Source of the DNA: Streptomyces sp. DvalAA-14
GTDB taxonomy: Bacteria > Actinomycetota > Actinomycetes > Streptomycetales > Streptomycetaceae
Reading direction: 5' to 3'
DNA: 33,742 nucleotides
Assembly (NCBI RefSeq): GCF_900091855.1
Contig: NZ_FMCH01000475.1
Location: 1 to 33,742 of the forward strand
In this document: piece after piece, positions 22,708 to 33,742 of the stretch
Layout of the letters: each line of letters begins with the position of its first letter
Position numbering within the stretch: the first letter of the stretch is position 1
Program-made: the position numbers and the translations under genes
Notes under the pieces: model-generated
The model's database searches: none
What the model was told of the DNA's origin: nothing
What the model saw: the letters and a program-made list of their open reading frames with translations, nothing else

Positions 22708-23761
22708 CCGCGCCCGGCTGCCGCCCGGGCGGCTGGAAACGGTCGCGCGGGCCGCGGGCCGCCGGGCCGGCCTGGTGGTCGCGGCATACGCGGCCGGCGA
22801 ATCCACCACGCTCTGCCGGGGTTTCACCGACCGCGGCGGAACGCTTCCCGTCACCGACCGGACCCGTTTCGAACTCGGGTCGGTCACCAAGACGTTCACC
22901 TCGCTGCTGCTCGCCGACCTGGCGGCGCGAGGCCCGGTATGCCTCGACGAGCCGCTCGGCGCCCTGATCCCGCGCCGGTCGCTGCCCCGGAGCCCCCTGG
23001 CCGCGGACATCACCCTGGAGCAGCTGGCGACGCACACCTCCGGGCTGCCGCGGCTCCCCCCGGGTCTGCTGCGGACCGCGGCGCCCTCGTGGACCACCAA
23101 CCCGTACCAGGCGTTCCCGCCGGAGGCGCTGCTGGATTCCCTGGCCGTCAGCCGGCTGGGGCATCCGCCCGGCACCCGGGTGCACTACTCCAACTTCGGT
23201 GTCGGCCTGCTCGGCGCGCTGCTCACCGAGCAGGCCGGCACCGGCTACGACGCGCTGCTGCGGGCACACGTGCTGGAGCCGCTGGCCCTGACCGACACCA
23301 CCGCCGACCCCGCCGGACCCCAGGCCACCGGCCACTGGCACGGCCGCCCGCGACCACCCTTCCTCATCCCCTCGATGCCGGCCGCCGGCGCGCTGCGCTC
23401 CAGCGCCCGGGACCTGCTGCGCTACCTGCGCGGTCTCATCGCCCCGCACACCGTCACACCCCCCGGGCAGCCGCTGCACCTGGCGCTGCACGAGGTGACC
23501 CGCCCCCGCCGCCGTGCCCTCGCCGGCCCGGAACTCGCCCTCGCCTGGACCCGGCGCGTGCGCCCCGCGCCCGCCCCCGCGCTGTACTTCCACTCCGGCG
23601 CCACCCGCGGTTTCACCGCCTTCGCCGGCTTCAGCCGTGACCCGGCCGTCGCCGTGGTGGCGCTGACGAACACCGCCCCCGGCCTGCACAGCCGATTCGT
23701 CCAGACCGCCTACCAACTCCTCTGCGACCTCGCCCGCGAACCGGGCGGCCGGCCCCGCTGA
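22691..23761 (+). CDS. Serine beta-lactamase / penicillin-binding-like hydrolase
   Basis: A 356-residue enzyme of the class C beta-lactamase/DD-peptidase/esterase superfamily. All three active-site motifs are visible: SVTK (SxxK, nucleophile Ser near residue 60) in FELGSVTKTFTSLLLADL, YSN (YxN) in VHYSNFGVGLLGAL, and HSG (KTG equivalent) in YFHSGATRGFTAFAGF. Supporting segments include LEQLATHTSGLPRLP and RSSARDLLRYLRGL. There is no evident signal peptide, which is unusual for a cell-wall or drug-directed enzyme and fits a role as a cytoplasmic esterase or peptidase in the small-peptide operon. The ATG at 22691 overlaps the preceding gene by 17 bases. Its 3' end overlaps the convergent methyltransferase gene by 52 bases. 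Confidence 0.87.
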   Translation: MPPARDRARLPPGRLETVARAAGRRAGLVVAAYAAGESTTLCRGFTDRGGTLPVTDRTRFELGSVTKTFTSLLLADLAARGPVCLDEPLGALIPRRSLPRSPLAADITLEQLATHTSGLPRLPPGLLRTAAPSWTTNPYQAFPPEALLDSLAVSRLGHPPGTRVHYSNFGVGLLGALLTEQAGTGYDALLRAHVLEPLALTDTTADPAGPQATGHWHGRPRPPFLIPSMPAAGALRSSARDLLRYLRGLIAPHTVTPPGQPLHLALHEVTRPRRRALAGPELALAWTRRVRPAPAPALYFHSGATRGFTAFAGFSRDPAVAVVALTNTAPGLHSRFVQTAYQLLCDLAREPGGRPR

Positions 23762-24591
23762 ACGCGCCGACGCCGGCACGCTCCCGTCCGGCGTCCGGCG
23801 TCCGGCGTCGGGTATCGCGCGTCGGGCTTCCGGCCGACGATCAGCCGCACCGCTCCGTGGAAATGGGGCCGGGTGCGGTGGAATCCGTACCGCTCGTCCC
23901 AGGCCCCCGACGCCAGGTCGGCGGCCAGTGCCCGCACCGCCCGTTCCTCGACGCCCGGTTCGAGGAAGCCCCACGCGGACTGCGCCCGCCGCACCGCCGG
24001 GTCCAGCAGTGCTTCCGGGCGGCCGTAGAAGGCCTCGGTGAAGCCGTCGACGCAGTCGAGCGGGATCGGTACCTCGTGGATCGCGGTGTCCGCGCCGAGT
24101 TCGGCGGCGATGGTGCCGATCGCCGGATAACGGCTCGCCTCGACCCGCCGCAATTCGGGTACGTAGTCCATCAGCCACAGCCGGCCCAGCTCGTCGCCGT
24201 CGAAGGTCAGCACGAGGACCGGGCCGCGGGCGACCCGGCGCATCTCGCGCAGCCCGGCGACGGGGTCCGGCCACTGATGGACGGTGATCATCGCCATGGC
24301 GGCGTCCACCGAGTCGTCGTCGAGCGGCAGCGCCTGCGCGACGCCCCGGACGGCCGGTGCGAGGTGGGGCGGGCGCAGGGCGCGCATGGTGGAGGAGGGT
24401 TCGACGGGCAGCACGTGGCGGTCGGCGGGTTCGTACGAGCCGGCGCCCGCGCCGACGTTGACGACCGTCCGCGCGTCGCCCAGGGCGGCGTGGACCAGCG
24501 CGGCGATCCGGGGGTCGGTGCGGCGGACGCGGGCGTAGCCGTCGCCGACCGAGCCGTAATCGGTGTCGCCCATGCCTTCGGCCGCTGTCAT
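23710..24591 (-). CDS. SAM-dependent methyltransferase (class I)
   Basis: A 293-residue methyltransferase-like protein. Motif I VVNVGAGAGSYEP near residue 45, then LPVEPSSTM, motif II region PLDDDSVDAAMAMITVHQWPDP and VLVLTFDGDEL form a Rossmann SAM-binding fold of the UbiE/Methyltransf_11 type; the substrate is unknown. The conserved body ends at about residue 255 (HGAVRLIVGRKP). The last 37 residues (Arg/Pro/Gly-rich) run through a 7-base repeat and into the end of the convergent beta-lactamase gene, so they look like an accidental extension. ATG at 24591 has AGGA 9 bases upstream. It lies 37 bases after the HxlR-redoxin gene on the same strand and is probably co-transcribed with it. Confidence 0.85.
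   Translation of the reverse strand: MTAAEGMGDTDYGSVGDGYARVRRTDPRIAALVHAALGDARTVVNVGAGAGSYEPADRHVLPVEPSSTMRALRPPHLAPAVRGVAQALPLDDDSVDAAMAMITVHQWPDPVAGLREMRRVARGPVLVLTFDGDELGRLWLMDYVPELRRVEASRYPAIGTIAAELGADTAIHEVPIPLDCVDGFTEAFYGRPEALLDPAVRRAQSAWGFLEPGVEERAVRALAADLASGAWDERYGFHRTRPHFHGAVRLIVGRKPDARYPTPDAGRRTGACRRRRVQRGRPPGSRARSQRSW
23786..23806. repeat. GTCCGGC tandem repeat, three copies
   Basis: Three exact copies of the 7-base unit GTCCGGC, followed by a partial GTCGG, lie in the 3' end of the methyltransferase frame. Copy-number change would shift that frame and give the protein a different C-terminus. Confidence 0.85.
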
Positions 24592-24628
24592 CTCGTAGGT
24601 CCTTTCCGGGGGTGCGGGGACAGGGCAG

Positions 24629-26948
<2,320 letters not shown>

Positions 26949-26964
26949 CGCGGGCCCCGCCGGG

Positions 26965-27008
26965 CCATCCGTCGGCCATCCGTCGCCCATCCGTCGCCCA
27001 TCAGTCGG
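26965..27008. repeat. 11-bp tandem repeat, four copies
   Basis: CCATCCGTCGG, CCATCCGTCGC, CCATCCGTCGC and CCATCAGTCGG follow one another in the gap 17 bases after the enolase stop. The 245-base gap up to the oxidoreductase operon has no gene that I can support. The array is a candidate variable-number locus. Confidence 0.9.
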
Positions 27009-27193
27009 CCCGCCCGGCGCACAGGGCGCCCGCGCGCGTCCTTCTCGCATTCGCCGGGCCGGTGCGGGAGACTGCGTCAGCAATGACCGTGCGAACAAGC
27101 GGTACGCCCGTTGTCCGATCCTCCAGGCCCCGGCCGGTGTTTCTGTGCGGTGAACCAGTCGTCGCGACCGGCTCCGGGTTGTTTGACTGAGCC

Positions 27194-28018
27194 ATGGACC
27201 TGAACACGGTGCTGGAGGTACGGGACGCCCGCGACCCCGTCGCGTGGCGTCCGGGTGACGCCTGGCTGGCCGGCGGCACCTATCTCTTCTCCGAGCCGCA
27301 GCCCCGGCTGCGGCGGCTGCTCGATCTGAGCCGGATGGGCTGGGAGCCCGTGGTCCTGCTGCCGGACGGCTCGCTGGAGATCGCGGCCACCTGCACCATC
27401 GCGCAGCTGTCCCGCTTCGGCAGGAGCCTGCCGGCCGCGGCCGCACCCGTGATCGAGCAGTGCTGCCGGGCCTTCCTGGCCTCGTTCAAGATCTGGAACA
27501 TGGCGACCGTCGGCGGGAACCTGTGCAACGCCCTGCCCGCCGGTCCGATGATCTCGCTGACCGCCGCCCTCGACGGGAGCTGCCTGCTGCGCTCCCAGGA
27601 CGGCGCGGCGCGCCGGATCCCCGTCGCGGACTTCGTCACCGGCGCCGGCCGCAACGACCTCGCCGACGGCGAACTGCTGCGCTCGGTGACGCTGCCCGCC
27701 CGGGCCCTGGCCCGCCGGACCGCCTTCCGGCAGGCGTCGCTGCACGGGCTGGGCCGGTCGGGCGTCCTGGTCGTCGGAACCCTGGACCCGCTCGACCGCT
27801 CGGTGCGGATCACCGTCACGGCCGCGACCGTGCGGCCGGTGCGGCTGTCGTTCCCGCTGCCGCCGTCGGCGGCCGGGCTGCGCGCCGCCATCACCCGCGC
27901 GGTCGCCGACGACGCCTGGTTCGACGACATCCACGGGCTGCCGCCGTGGCGGCGGCACATGACCCTGCGGCTGGCGGAGGAGATCCGCGCCGAGCTGAGC
28001 CAGGACGGTGCGCGATGA
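27194..28018 (+). CDS. FAD-binding subunit of a xanthine-dehydrogenase-family oxidoreductase
   Basis: A 274-residue FAD subunit passing electrons from the FeS clusters of the partner subunit to NAD or another acceptor. FAD motifs: [14 protein letters not shown] near residue 28, and [19 protein letters not shown] (TxGGN loop) near residue 100, followed by [22 protein letters not shown]. The C-terminal CO-dehydrogenase-flavoprotein domain is short. ATG at 27194 lacks a good Shine-Dalgarno (GAGCC only). Its stop overlaps the next gene's start (ATGA), so both subunits are made in coupled amounts. Substrate is not set by this subunit; xanthine, other purines, aldehydes or N-heterocycles are possible. 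Confidence 0.88.
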   Translation: MDLNTVLEVRDARDPVAWRPGDAWLAGGTYLFSEPQPRLRRLLDLSRMGWEPVVLLPDGSLEIAATCTIAQLSRFGRSLPAAAAPVIEQCCRAFLASFKIWNMATVGGNLCNALPAGPMISLTAALDGSCLLRSQDGAARRIPVADFVTGAGRNDLADGELLRSVTLPARALARRTAFRQASLHGLGRSGVLVVGTLDPLDRSVRITVTAATVRPVRLSFPLPPSAAGLRAAITRAVADDAWFDDIHGLPPWRRHMTLRLAEEIRAELSQDGAR

Positions 28019-30747
28019 CCTTCTCGGTACGGATCAACGGCCGGCCCTTCGACGCCGAGCCGCGTCCCGGGCAGTGCCTGCGCACGTATCTGCGCGAGCG
28101 CGGCTGGTTCGGGGTGAAGAAGGGCTGCGACGCCGGCGACTGCGGGGCCTGCACCGTCCATGTGGACGGCGAGCCCGTGCACAGCTGCCTGTATCCGGCC
28201 TTCCGCGCGGCCGGCCGCACGGTCACCACCGTCGAGGGCCTGGCTTCCGGCCAGGGCGAACTGCACCCCGTACAACAGCAGTTCCTCGACGCGCAGGGCT
28301 TCCAGTGCGGCTTTTGCACGGCCGGCCTGCTGATGACCGCGGCCGCCCTGGACGACGAGCAGCTCGACGACCTGCCGCGCGCGTTGAAGGGCAACTTGTG
28401 CCGCTGCACCGGCTACCGGGCCATCGAGGACGCGATCCGCGGCGTCAAGCACGCCGAGGCGCCCGGCGCGGGGCAGTCCGTGGGCCGCAACCTGCCCGCG
28501 CCGGCCGGACCGCAGGTGGTCACCGGGACCGCCCGTTTCACCTTCGACGTCGAGGTGCCGGGCCTGCTGCACATGAAGCTGCTGCGCTCGCCGCACGCCC
28601 ACGCGCGGATCACCGCCGTCGACACCGCCGCCGCCCTGGCGGTGCCGGGCGTGCACGCCGTCCTCACCCATCACGACGCGCCCGAGCGGCACTTCTCCAC
28701 CGCCCGGCACGAGCACCCCGAGGAGGACCCGGAGGACACGCGCGTGCTGGACGACACCGTCCGGTACATCGGCCAGCGGGTCGCGGCGGTGGTCGCCGAC
28801 AGCGAGGCCGCCGCCGAGGAGGGCTGCCGTCGCGTCGCGATCAGCTATGAGGTGCTGCCGGCCGTCCTCGACCCCGAGGAGGCGATGCGGCCGGGCGCCC
28901 CCGTCGTGCACGCGAAGGACGCGGTGCGGGCCAGGATCTCCCGCCCCCGCGACAACGTGGCCGGCGAGACGCACGGCGAGGTCGGCGACGTCCGGGCGGC
29001 CTTCGCGGCGGCCGACGCGGTCTACGAGCAGACCTTCCGCACCCAGCGCGTCCAGCACGCCAGCCTGGAGACGCACGGCGCGGTCGGCTGGATCGACGAC
29101 GACGGCCGGCTGACGGTGCGCAGCAGCACCCAGACACCGTTCCTGACCAGGCGCGCGCTGTGCGCGCTCTACGACCTGCCCCCGGAGCAGGTGCGGGTGG
29201 TGGCCGGCCGGGTCGGCGGCGGCTTCGGCGGCAAGCAGGAGATGCTGGTCGAGGACATCGTCGCGCTCGCGGTGCTGCGCCTGCGCCGGCCGGTGAAACT
29301 GGAGTACACCCGCGCCGAGCAGTTCCACGGCGCCACCACCCGGCACCCCTTCACCGTCCGGGTGAAGGCCGGCGCGCGCGCGGACGGCACGCTGACCGCC
29401 CTCGAACTGCGGGTGGTGTCCAACACGGGCGCGTACGGCAACCACGGGCCGGCGGTGATGTTCCACGCGTGCAGCGAGTCGCTGGCGGTCTACCGCTGCC
29501 CGAACAAGAAGGCCGATGGATACGCGGTCTACACCCACACCGTCCCGGCCGGGGCCTACCGCGGCTACGGCCTCGGGCAGGTCATGTTCGCCGTGGAGTC
29601 GGCGCTGGACGAGCTGGCGCGCCGGCTCGGCATGGACCCGCTCGACTTCAAGGCGAGGAACATCATCGGACCCGGCGAGCCCATGGTCACCGCGAGCGGC
29701 GAGGAGGAGGACCTGCACATCGCCAGCTACGGCCTGGACCAGTGCCTGGCCGTGCTCCGGCGCGCCCGGGCCGAGCCCGCCGCCCCCGCCCCCGACGGCT
29801 GGCTCACCGGCGAGGGAACGGCGCTGGCCATGATCGCCACCGGGCCGCCCGGCGGCCACATCGCCGACGCCCGCGCCGCGCTGCTGCCCGACGGAACCTT
29901 CGACCTGGCCGTCGGCACCGCCGAGTTCGGCAACGGCACCACCACGGTCCACCGGCAGATCGCGGCGGGCGAACTCGCCACCACCGTCGACCGGATCACC
30001 GTCCGCCAGTCCGACACCGACGTCGTCCGGCACGACACCGGCGCCTTCGCCTCCACCGGCGTCGTCGTCGCCGGCAAGGCCACCCTGCGCGCCGCCCGCG
30101 CCCTGGCCGACGAACTCCTGGACTTCGCCGCCGCCCACCTGGGCGTGCCCCGCTCGTCCTGCCGGCTGTCCGAGGACGCCGTCGAGTACGGCAGCCAGGG
30201 CGGCAGGATCCCGCTGGCGGACCTGCACGCGGCGGCCCGCGCGGCCGGGGTCGATCCGGCCGCGGACGGCCACTTCGGCGGCACCCCGCGCTCGGTCGCC
30301 TTCAACGCCCAGTGGTTCCGTCTCGCCGTCGACCCCGGCACCGGCGAGGTCCGCGTGCTGCGCAGCGTGCACGCCGCCGACGCCGGCCGGGTGATGAACC
30401 CCATGCAGTGCCGCGGCCAGATCGAGGGCGGTGTCGCCCAGGCCCTGGGCGCCACCCTCTTCGAGGACGTACGCCTCGACGAGCACGGTGCGGTGACCAC
30501 GGCGGCCTTCCGCAGCTACCGGCTCCCGCAGTACGCCGACATCCCGCGCACCGAGGTGCACTTCACCGCGACCGACGACGCCATCGGCCCGCTGGGCGCC
30601 AAGTCCATGAGCGAAAGCCCCTTCAACCCCGTCGCCCCGGCCTACGCGAACGCGCTGCGCGACGCCACCGGCGTCCGGTTCACCGAACTCCCGCTCACCC
30701 GCGACCGGGTATGGCTCGGCCTCGGAGCCGATGTCACCCGGCCATGA
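28015..30747 (+). CDS. Fused [2Fe-2S] and molybdenum-cofactor subunit, xanthine dehydrogenase family
   Basis: A 910-residue protein joining two subunits that are often separate. Residues 1-150 bind two [2Fe-2S] clusters: Cys38, 43, 46, 58 (plant-ferredoxin type, [14 protein letters not shown]) and Cys98, 101, 129, 131 (FQCGFCTAG and NLCRCTGYR). Residues about 155-910 form the aldehyde oxidase/xanthine dehydrogenase Mo domain: [89 protein letters not shown], and catalytic Glu867 in [16 protein letters not shown]. The enzyme hydroxylates a carbon next to nitrogen or an aldehyde carbon. Start overlaps the FAD gene. No XdhC-like maturation factor or Mo-cofactor gene is adjacent. Its 3' end overlaps the convergent hydrolase gene by 14 bases. 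Confidence 0.92.
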   Translation: MTFSVRINGRPFDAEPRPGQCLRTYLRERGWFGVKKGCDAGDCGACTVHVDGEPVHSCLYPAFRAAGRTVTTVEGLASGQGELHPVQQQFLDAQGFQCGFCTAGLLMTAAALDDEQLDDLPRALKGNLCRCTGYRAIEDAIRGVKHAEAPGAGQSVGRNLPAPAGPQVVTGTARFTFDVEVPGLLHMKLLRSPHAHARITAVDTAAALAVPGVHAVLTHHDAPERHFSTARHEHPEEDPEDTRVLDDTVRYIGQRVAAVVADSEAAAEEGCRRVAISYEVLPAVLDPEEAMRPGAPVVHAKDAVRARISRPRDNVAGETHGEVGDVRAAFAAADAVYEQTFRTQRVQHASLETHGAVGWIDDDGRLTVRSSTQTPFLTRRALCALYDLPPEQVRVVAGRVGGGFGGKQEMLVEDIVALAVLRLRRPVKLEYTRAEQFHGATTRHPFTVRVKAGARADGTLTALELRVVSNTGAYGNHGPAVMFHACSESLAVYRCPNKKADGYAVYTHTVPAGAYRGYGLGQVMFAVESALDELARRLGMDPLDFKARNIIGPGEPMVTASGEEEDLHIASYGLDQCLAVLRRARAEPAAPAPDGWLTGEGTALAMIATGPPGGHIADARAALLPDGTFDLAVGTAEFGNGTTTVHRQIAAGELATTVDRITVRQSDTDVVRHDTGAFASTGVVVAGKATLRAARALADELLDFAAAHLGVPRSSCRLSEDAVEYGSQGGRIPLADLHAAARAAGVDPAADGHFGGTPRSVAFNAQWFRLAVDPGTGEVRVLRSVHAADAGRVMNPMQCRGQIEGGVAQALGATLFEDVRLDEHGAVTTAAFRSYRLPQYADIPRTEVHFTATDDAIGPLGAKSMSESPFNPVAPAYANALRDATGVRFTELPLTRDRVWLGLGADVTRP

Positions 30748-31525
30748 TCCGGGCCAGTTCGGCCGGGTGGGCCAGGTGCGGGAAGTGGCCGCCCCCCGGC
30801 AGGACCGTGACGGCGGCCGCCGGCAGGACCGACTCCAGCCACTGCCGGTAGGCCGCAGGCACCTCGCCGCCGCTCACGTAGTGATAGGGCACGCCGGCTT
30901 GGCCGATCGTGCGCAGATCGCGGACCCTGGCCTCCCGGTGGGTCCGCTCGGGCACCGACATCAGCTCCTGCCAGTAGCCGAGCAGCAGGTCCTGCCGGGG
31001 CGAGGTGGCGGTCTCCACCAACTCCCGTGCGGCCGGCGGCAGCAGCTCGATGTGCATGCCGGCGAGCAGCGAGTTCCAGACGCTTTCCCAGTCCGGACCG
31101 CGCAGCACCGGCTCGGCCTTGCGCAACAGCTCCCCGAAGCCGCCGACCAGCAGCGGCTGGTCGATGTTGACGACACCGCGGGTCGGATACCTGCCGGCGT
31201 AGATCGTCGCCAGCGCGCCGCCCAGCGAGTGCCCGACGATCACCGGCGCGCCGAGGCCGGCCTCGGTCACCGCCCGGTGCAGCGCCGTGACGATCTCCTC
31301 GCCGCGGTAGGTGTCCCGCCGCGGCGAGTCCCCGTGCCCGGGCAGATCCAGCGCGACCACCCGGCGGCCCGGGTCGATGACGGCCAGCTCCCGCAGCACG
31401 GGCGCCCACTGGCGGCGGTCGTAGGTCAGGCCGTGCAGAAGCACCAGCGGCGGGCGCTCGTCGTCGGCGCCGTAGCTGCCGGCGGCCAGCCCGCCGAAGA
31501 ACGCTGTGGTGGAAGTGTCGCGCAT
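30734..31525 (-). CDS. Alpha/beta-fold hydrolase
   Basis: A 263-residue cytoplasmic hydrolase. Features: oxyanion-hole [12 protein letters not shown] (His31-Gly32), [13 protein letters not shown], nucleophile elbow VGHSLGG with Ser100, and C-terminal catalytic His247 in [12 protein letters not shown]. The acidic member is probably in [13 protein letters not shown]. It resembles esterase/lactonase-like family members; the substrate is unknown. ATG at 31525 has only weak purine-rich sequence upstream (GAGACGGGAC). It is convergent with, and overlaps, the oxidoreductase gene. A GTGAC-GTGG-GTCAC inverted repeat at 31588-31601, about 60 bases upstream of the start, might be an operator. Confidence 0.88.
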   Translation of the reverse strand: MRDTSTTAFFGGLAAGSYGADDERPPLVLLHGLTYDRRQWAPVLRELAVIDPGRRVVALDLPGHGDSPRRDTYRGEEIVTALHRAVTEAGLGAPVIVGHSLGGALATIYAGRYPTRGVVNIDQPLLVGGFGELLRKAEPVLRGPDWESVWNSLLAGMHIELLPPAARELVETATSPRQDLLLGYWQELMSVPERTHREARVRDLRTIGQAGVPYHYVSGGEVPAAYRQWLESVLPAAAVTVLPGGGHFPHLAHPAELARIMAG

Positions 31526-31642
31526 GTCCGTGTCCCGTCTCGAGGTTCCGCCCAGGACGGCGTAACCCCGCGCGGCACATCGTGTTCGTGACGTGGGTCA
31601 CCCGCGCCGCCCGCGCCGCCCGGGCCGCTCCGGAGCGCTCCG

Positions 31643-33742
31643 TCAGGCGCGCACGCTCCACCGGGCCGGGCCGCCCGGCGCGGGCTGGTAGCGGAAGAAG
31701 CGGCCGGTGCGCAGCGACGCCCGCAGGTGGGCCCCGGCCAGCGGCGCGGCCGACTCCACCCGTTTGACCGTCGTCCACAGCGCCCGGGTGGCGTTGACGC
31801 GGGCCCGTTCGGTCTCGCCGGCCTGGGCACGGGGCCGCCCGCCGAGCCCGGTGGCCCGCCGGAGCTCGGCCAGCAGCGCGGTCCGCTCCGCCTGGGCGGA
31901 CCGCGCGCGGTCGAGGTCGCCGGCCCGGTCGGCCGCGTCGAGCTGCCGCGCCAACTCGGCCAGCCGCCGCCGGTAGGACGAGCGGGCGGTCTCGTCCAGC
32001 ACCGGGTCCGGGTCGGGCACCCGAAGGCCCGCCCCGCCGGCCACCAGGTCCAGGGCGGCGATCTCCTGCCCCGGCGCGGCCAGCAGCGCCGCCAGATACC
32101 GCACCCCCCGCCCGTCGCGCAGCCGGGCGGACTCGCTGTCCGCCGCGAGCAGCCAGTCGTCGCCGTCCCGGGTCAGCCGCCACCCGCCGGCCAGCGGGTC
32201 GAGGGCGGCGAGCAGACCGCTCATGCCGAGCTGCCCGGCGATCGCCCGGGCCCGGCCGAGATCCGTCCCGGCGCGGGCCCGGTCCGGGCCGTGGTCGCGG
32301 GCGGACCGGGCCCCGGCCAGGGCGGCCAGGGTGTGCGCCTGCCAGGGCAGGGCGCCGATCCGCCGGGCCAGTTCGGCGGCGCTGTCGAGATGGGAGACGG
32401 CGTCGTCGAGCCTGCCCAGCCGGGTGGCCAGCAGGCCCAGGTAGTGGTCGACCGGTCCGGTGATGGTGTTGGCGCCGCCCCAGACCACCAGGCGCCCCGC
32501 GTAGGGCGCGAGCGCGTCGTACAGGGCCTGGGCGGCGGCCGGCTCGCCGGTCCGGGACGCCACCACCGCCAGGTCGGCCATCACCCCCAGCCAGCGCGGA
32601 CCGGATCCGGCCAGCGCGGACGGCAGCAGCCGCTGCAGCTCCAGCCCCGCCTGACCGGTGCGTCCCGACTCCACCAGTACCCGGGCGGCGGCCGCCTCGA
32701 AGAAGTGACCCGGCAGCCGCCGGGCCAGCGCACGCCAGGGCTCCACCAGGATCTCCACGTCGCCGCGCAGCGCGGCCCGGCTGCCGCGCAACGTGCCGAC
32801 CAGGCGCTCGGTGTCGGCCAGGCCTGCCCGGCGGCCCCGCACCGCCACCTGCTCCGCGAGCTCCTCCCCCTCCTCGAAACGGCCGCGGATCGTCGCCAGC
32901 ATCGACTGCCGGGCCAGCACCACCACCGCCGCCTCCGGGTCGCCGGCCTGTTCCCCCGCCCGGGCGTACGCGGTGAGCGCCGCCTCGGCGGACCCCAGGT
33001 CGCCCAGTTCCGCCAGGGCGGTGAAGCGCCAGAACAACCCGCGCCGCTCGGTCGCCGCGTCCCCGGCCCGCCGGGCCTGCGCCACGATCTCCGAGGCCGT
33101 GGTGAGGCGTTCACCGGCGGCCGCCGGATCCCACAGCGCGTGCAGCCGGGAATCCAGGACTTGGGCGACGACGCCGGGATCACCGGTGGCCCGGGCCAGC
33201 GCCACCGCCTCGTCGATCAGTGCGCGCCGGCGCGCACCCGCGGACGGGTCCCCCAGCAGCTGCCGGGCGAGGCGTGCCAGCACCCGGGCCCGGTCGGCGG
33301 GCGCGATCGGATGTTCCGCGGCGGCCTCCAGAAGCCGGATCAGTCCGGTGTCGAGGTCGAGGAACGCTGCTTTCGACGGCGCGTTCAGCGCCAAGTGGGT
33401 CAGGGCGTCGGCGGCGGGGTCCAGACCGGCCAGCTCGCGGGCGAGCGCGAGGGCGGCCCCGGGCAGCCCGGCCGAGGCCAGCCACACCGCGTGCACCGCC
33501 CGCGGTGGCAGGCCCGTCAGGGCGGCCAGCTCCGCTTCGGCCAGGCCGGTCAGCCGCAATTCGGCCGCGGCGCCGAGCGGATCGACCGCCGTGGCGAACA
33601 GGGCGGTCGTGCCGGACTCGAGACCGGACGCGAGGCGGGCCAGGAAGGAGACGGCCGCGGGGCCGGCCCGGTCGACGTCGTCCACCAGGAGCAGGCGGGG
33701 CCCACCACGGCTGAGCGCCCGCGCCAGACGAGCGAGGCGGTC
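31643..33742 (-). CDS. AAA-ATPase/TPR transcriptional-activator-like protein (5' end outside the window)
   Basis: At least 699 residues; the open frame continues past base 33742, so the N-terminus is missing. The first visible residues, RLLLVDDVDRAGPAAVSFL, are a Walker B motif of an AAA_16-type ATPase; the Walker A must lie outside the window. Then come about 400 residues of TPR-like helical pairs (for example AVVVLARQSMLATIRGRFEE, LDDAVSHLDSAAELARRIGA). The C-terminal part has SARLRDGRGVRYLAALLAAPGQEI, YRRRLAELARQLDAADRAGD and RVNATRALWTTVKRVESAAP...LRTGRFFRYQP, a conserved ending in large actinobacterial ATPase regulators. Related SARP/LAL proteins activate secondary-metabolite genes, but no LuxR or BTAD domain is visible here. 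Confidence 0.78.
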   Translation of the reverse strand, partial: DRLARLARALSRGGPRLLLVDDVDRAGPAAVSFLARLASGLESGTTALFATAVDPLGAAAELRLTGLAEAELAALTGLPPRAVHAVWLASAGLPGAALALARELAGLDPAADALTHLALNAPSKAAFLDLDTGLIRLLEAAAEHPIAPADRARVLARLARQLLGDPSAGARRRALIDEAVALARATGDPGVVAQVLDSRLHALWDPAAAGERLTTASEIVAQARRAGDAATERRGLFWRFTALAELGDLGSAEAALTAYARAGEQAGDPEAAVVVLARQSMLATIRGRFEEGEELAEQVAVRGRRAGLADTERLVGTLRGSRAALRGDVEILVEPWRALARRLPGHFFEAAAARVLVESGRTGQAGLELQRLLPSALAGSGPRWLGVMADLAVVASRTGEPAAAQALYDALAPYAGRLVVWGGANTITGPVDHYLGLLATRLGRLDDAVSHLDSAAELARRIGALPWQAHTLAALAGARSARDHGPDRARAGTDLGRARAIAGQLGMSGLLAALDPLAGGWRLTRDGDDWLLAADSESARLRDGRGVRYLAALLAAPGQEIAALDLVAGGAGLRVPDPDPVLDETARSSYRRRLAELARQLDAADRAGDLDRARSAQAERTALLAELRRATGLGGRPRAQAGETERARVNATRALWTTVKRVESAAPLAGAHLRASLRTGRFFRYQPAPGGPARWSVRA

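Noticed and set aside
20746..23761. Lanthipeptide, lasso or thiopeptide cluster
   Set aside because: The peptide has no Cys, and no LanM/LanKC, asparagine-synthetase-like cyclase, YcaO or radical SAM gene occurs nearby.
27280..30561. 1093-codon minus-strand ORF across the oxidoreductase operon
   Set aside because: Mirror of two well-supported plus-strand genes; its sequence is low-complexity Gly/Arg/Val/His typical of antisense frames in high-GC DNA.
31626..31637. CGCTCCGGAGCG perfect palindrome near the AAA/TPR gene end
   Set aside because: A 12-base GC palindrome without loop or T-run is common by chance in such DNA and is not placed at a promoter.

Overview
The window is high-GC actinomycete DNA, most likely Streptomyces or a close relative. 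Evidence: strong G/C bias at third codon positions, frequent GTG starts, ATGA/GTGA overlaps between consecutive genes, actinobacterial families (SigE-type ECF sigma factor, HxlR and GlxA/AraC regulators, DUF6895-like protein) and putative leaderless promoters. No rRNA, tRNA, CRISPR array, integrase or insertion sequence was found. It reads as accessory chromosome with many small regulatory and metabolic modules.

Layout. 1-2.0 kb: tail of an unknown gene, then a dxs gene (1-deoxyxylulose-5-phosphate synthase) broken by one inserted base in a conserved His codon. 2.1-3.6 kb: divergent GlxA-like and HxlR regulators around a palindromic operator. 3.7-5.4 kb: two-gene ABC exporter. 5.4-7.2 kb: an NtaA/SnaA-type FMN monooxygenase with a long 5' region that holds a Cys-rich leader peptide of the sort found before Streptomyces sulfur genes, plus a three-half-site operator. 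7.3-8.8 kb: SigE-family sigma factor and a membrane partner. 8.9-11.5 kb: membrane protein and a two-component system. 11.7-12.7 kb: secreted two-domain protein.

12.7-18.9 kb is the most unusual segment: a 1622-residue protein with an aminoglycoside-phosphotransferase-like kinase domain, a STAND-type P-loop NTPase and about 800 residues of probable helical repeats. It lies downstream of an S-4TM pore-forming effector gene that carries a one-base deletion. No CD-NTase (cyclic-oligonucleotide synthase), the usual partner of S-4TM, is present. I read this as a candidate kinase-STAND/pore immunity module, perhaps inactivated.

19.3-20.5 kb: secreted six-blade Kelch protein. 20.7-23.8 kb: compact operon of a 64-residue peptide, an unknown protein, a DUF6895-like protein and a serine beta-lactamase-fold enzyme. 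23.7-27.0 kb: methyltransferase and an HxlR-redoxin fusion (without its peroxidatic Cys) divergent from a probable secondary enolase. 27.2-30.7 kb: xanthine-dehydrogenase-family oxidoreductase as a FAD subunit plus a fused FeS/Mo subunit. 30.7-33.7 kb: alpha/beta hydrolase and a large AAA/TPR regulator cut by the window edge.

Two clear single-base indels (dxs, S-4TM) and two coding-like stretches without start codons suggest either gene decay or uncorrected sequencing indels; raw reads would decide. Family assignments are from memory of motifs, not from searches.
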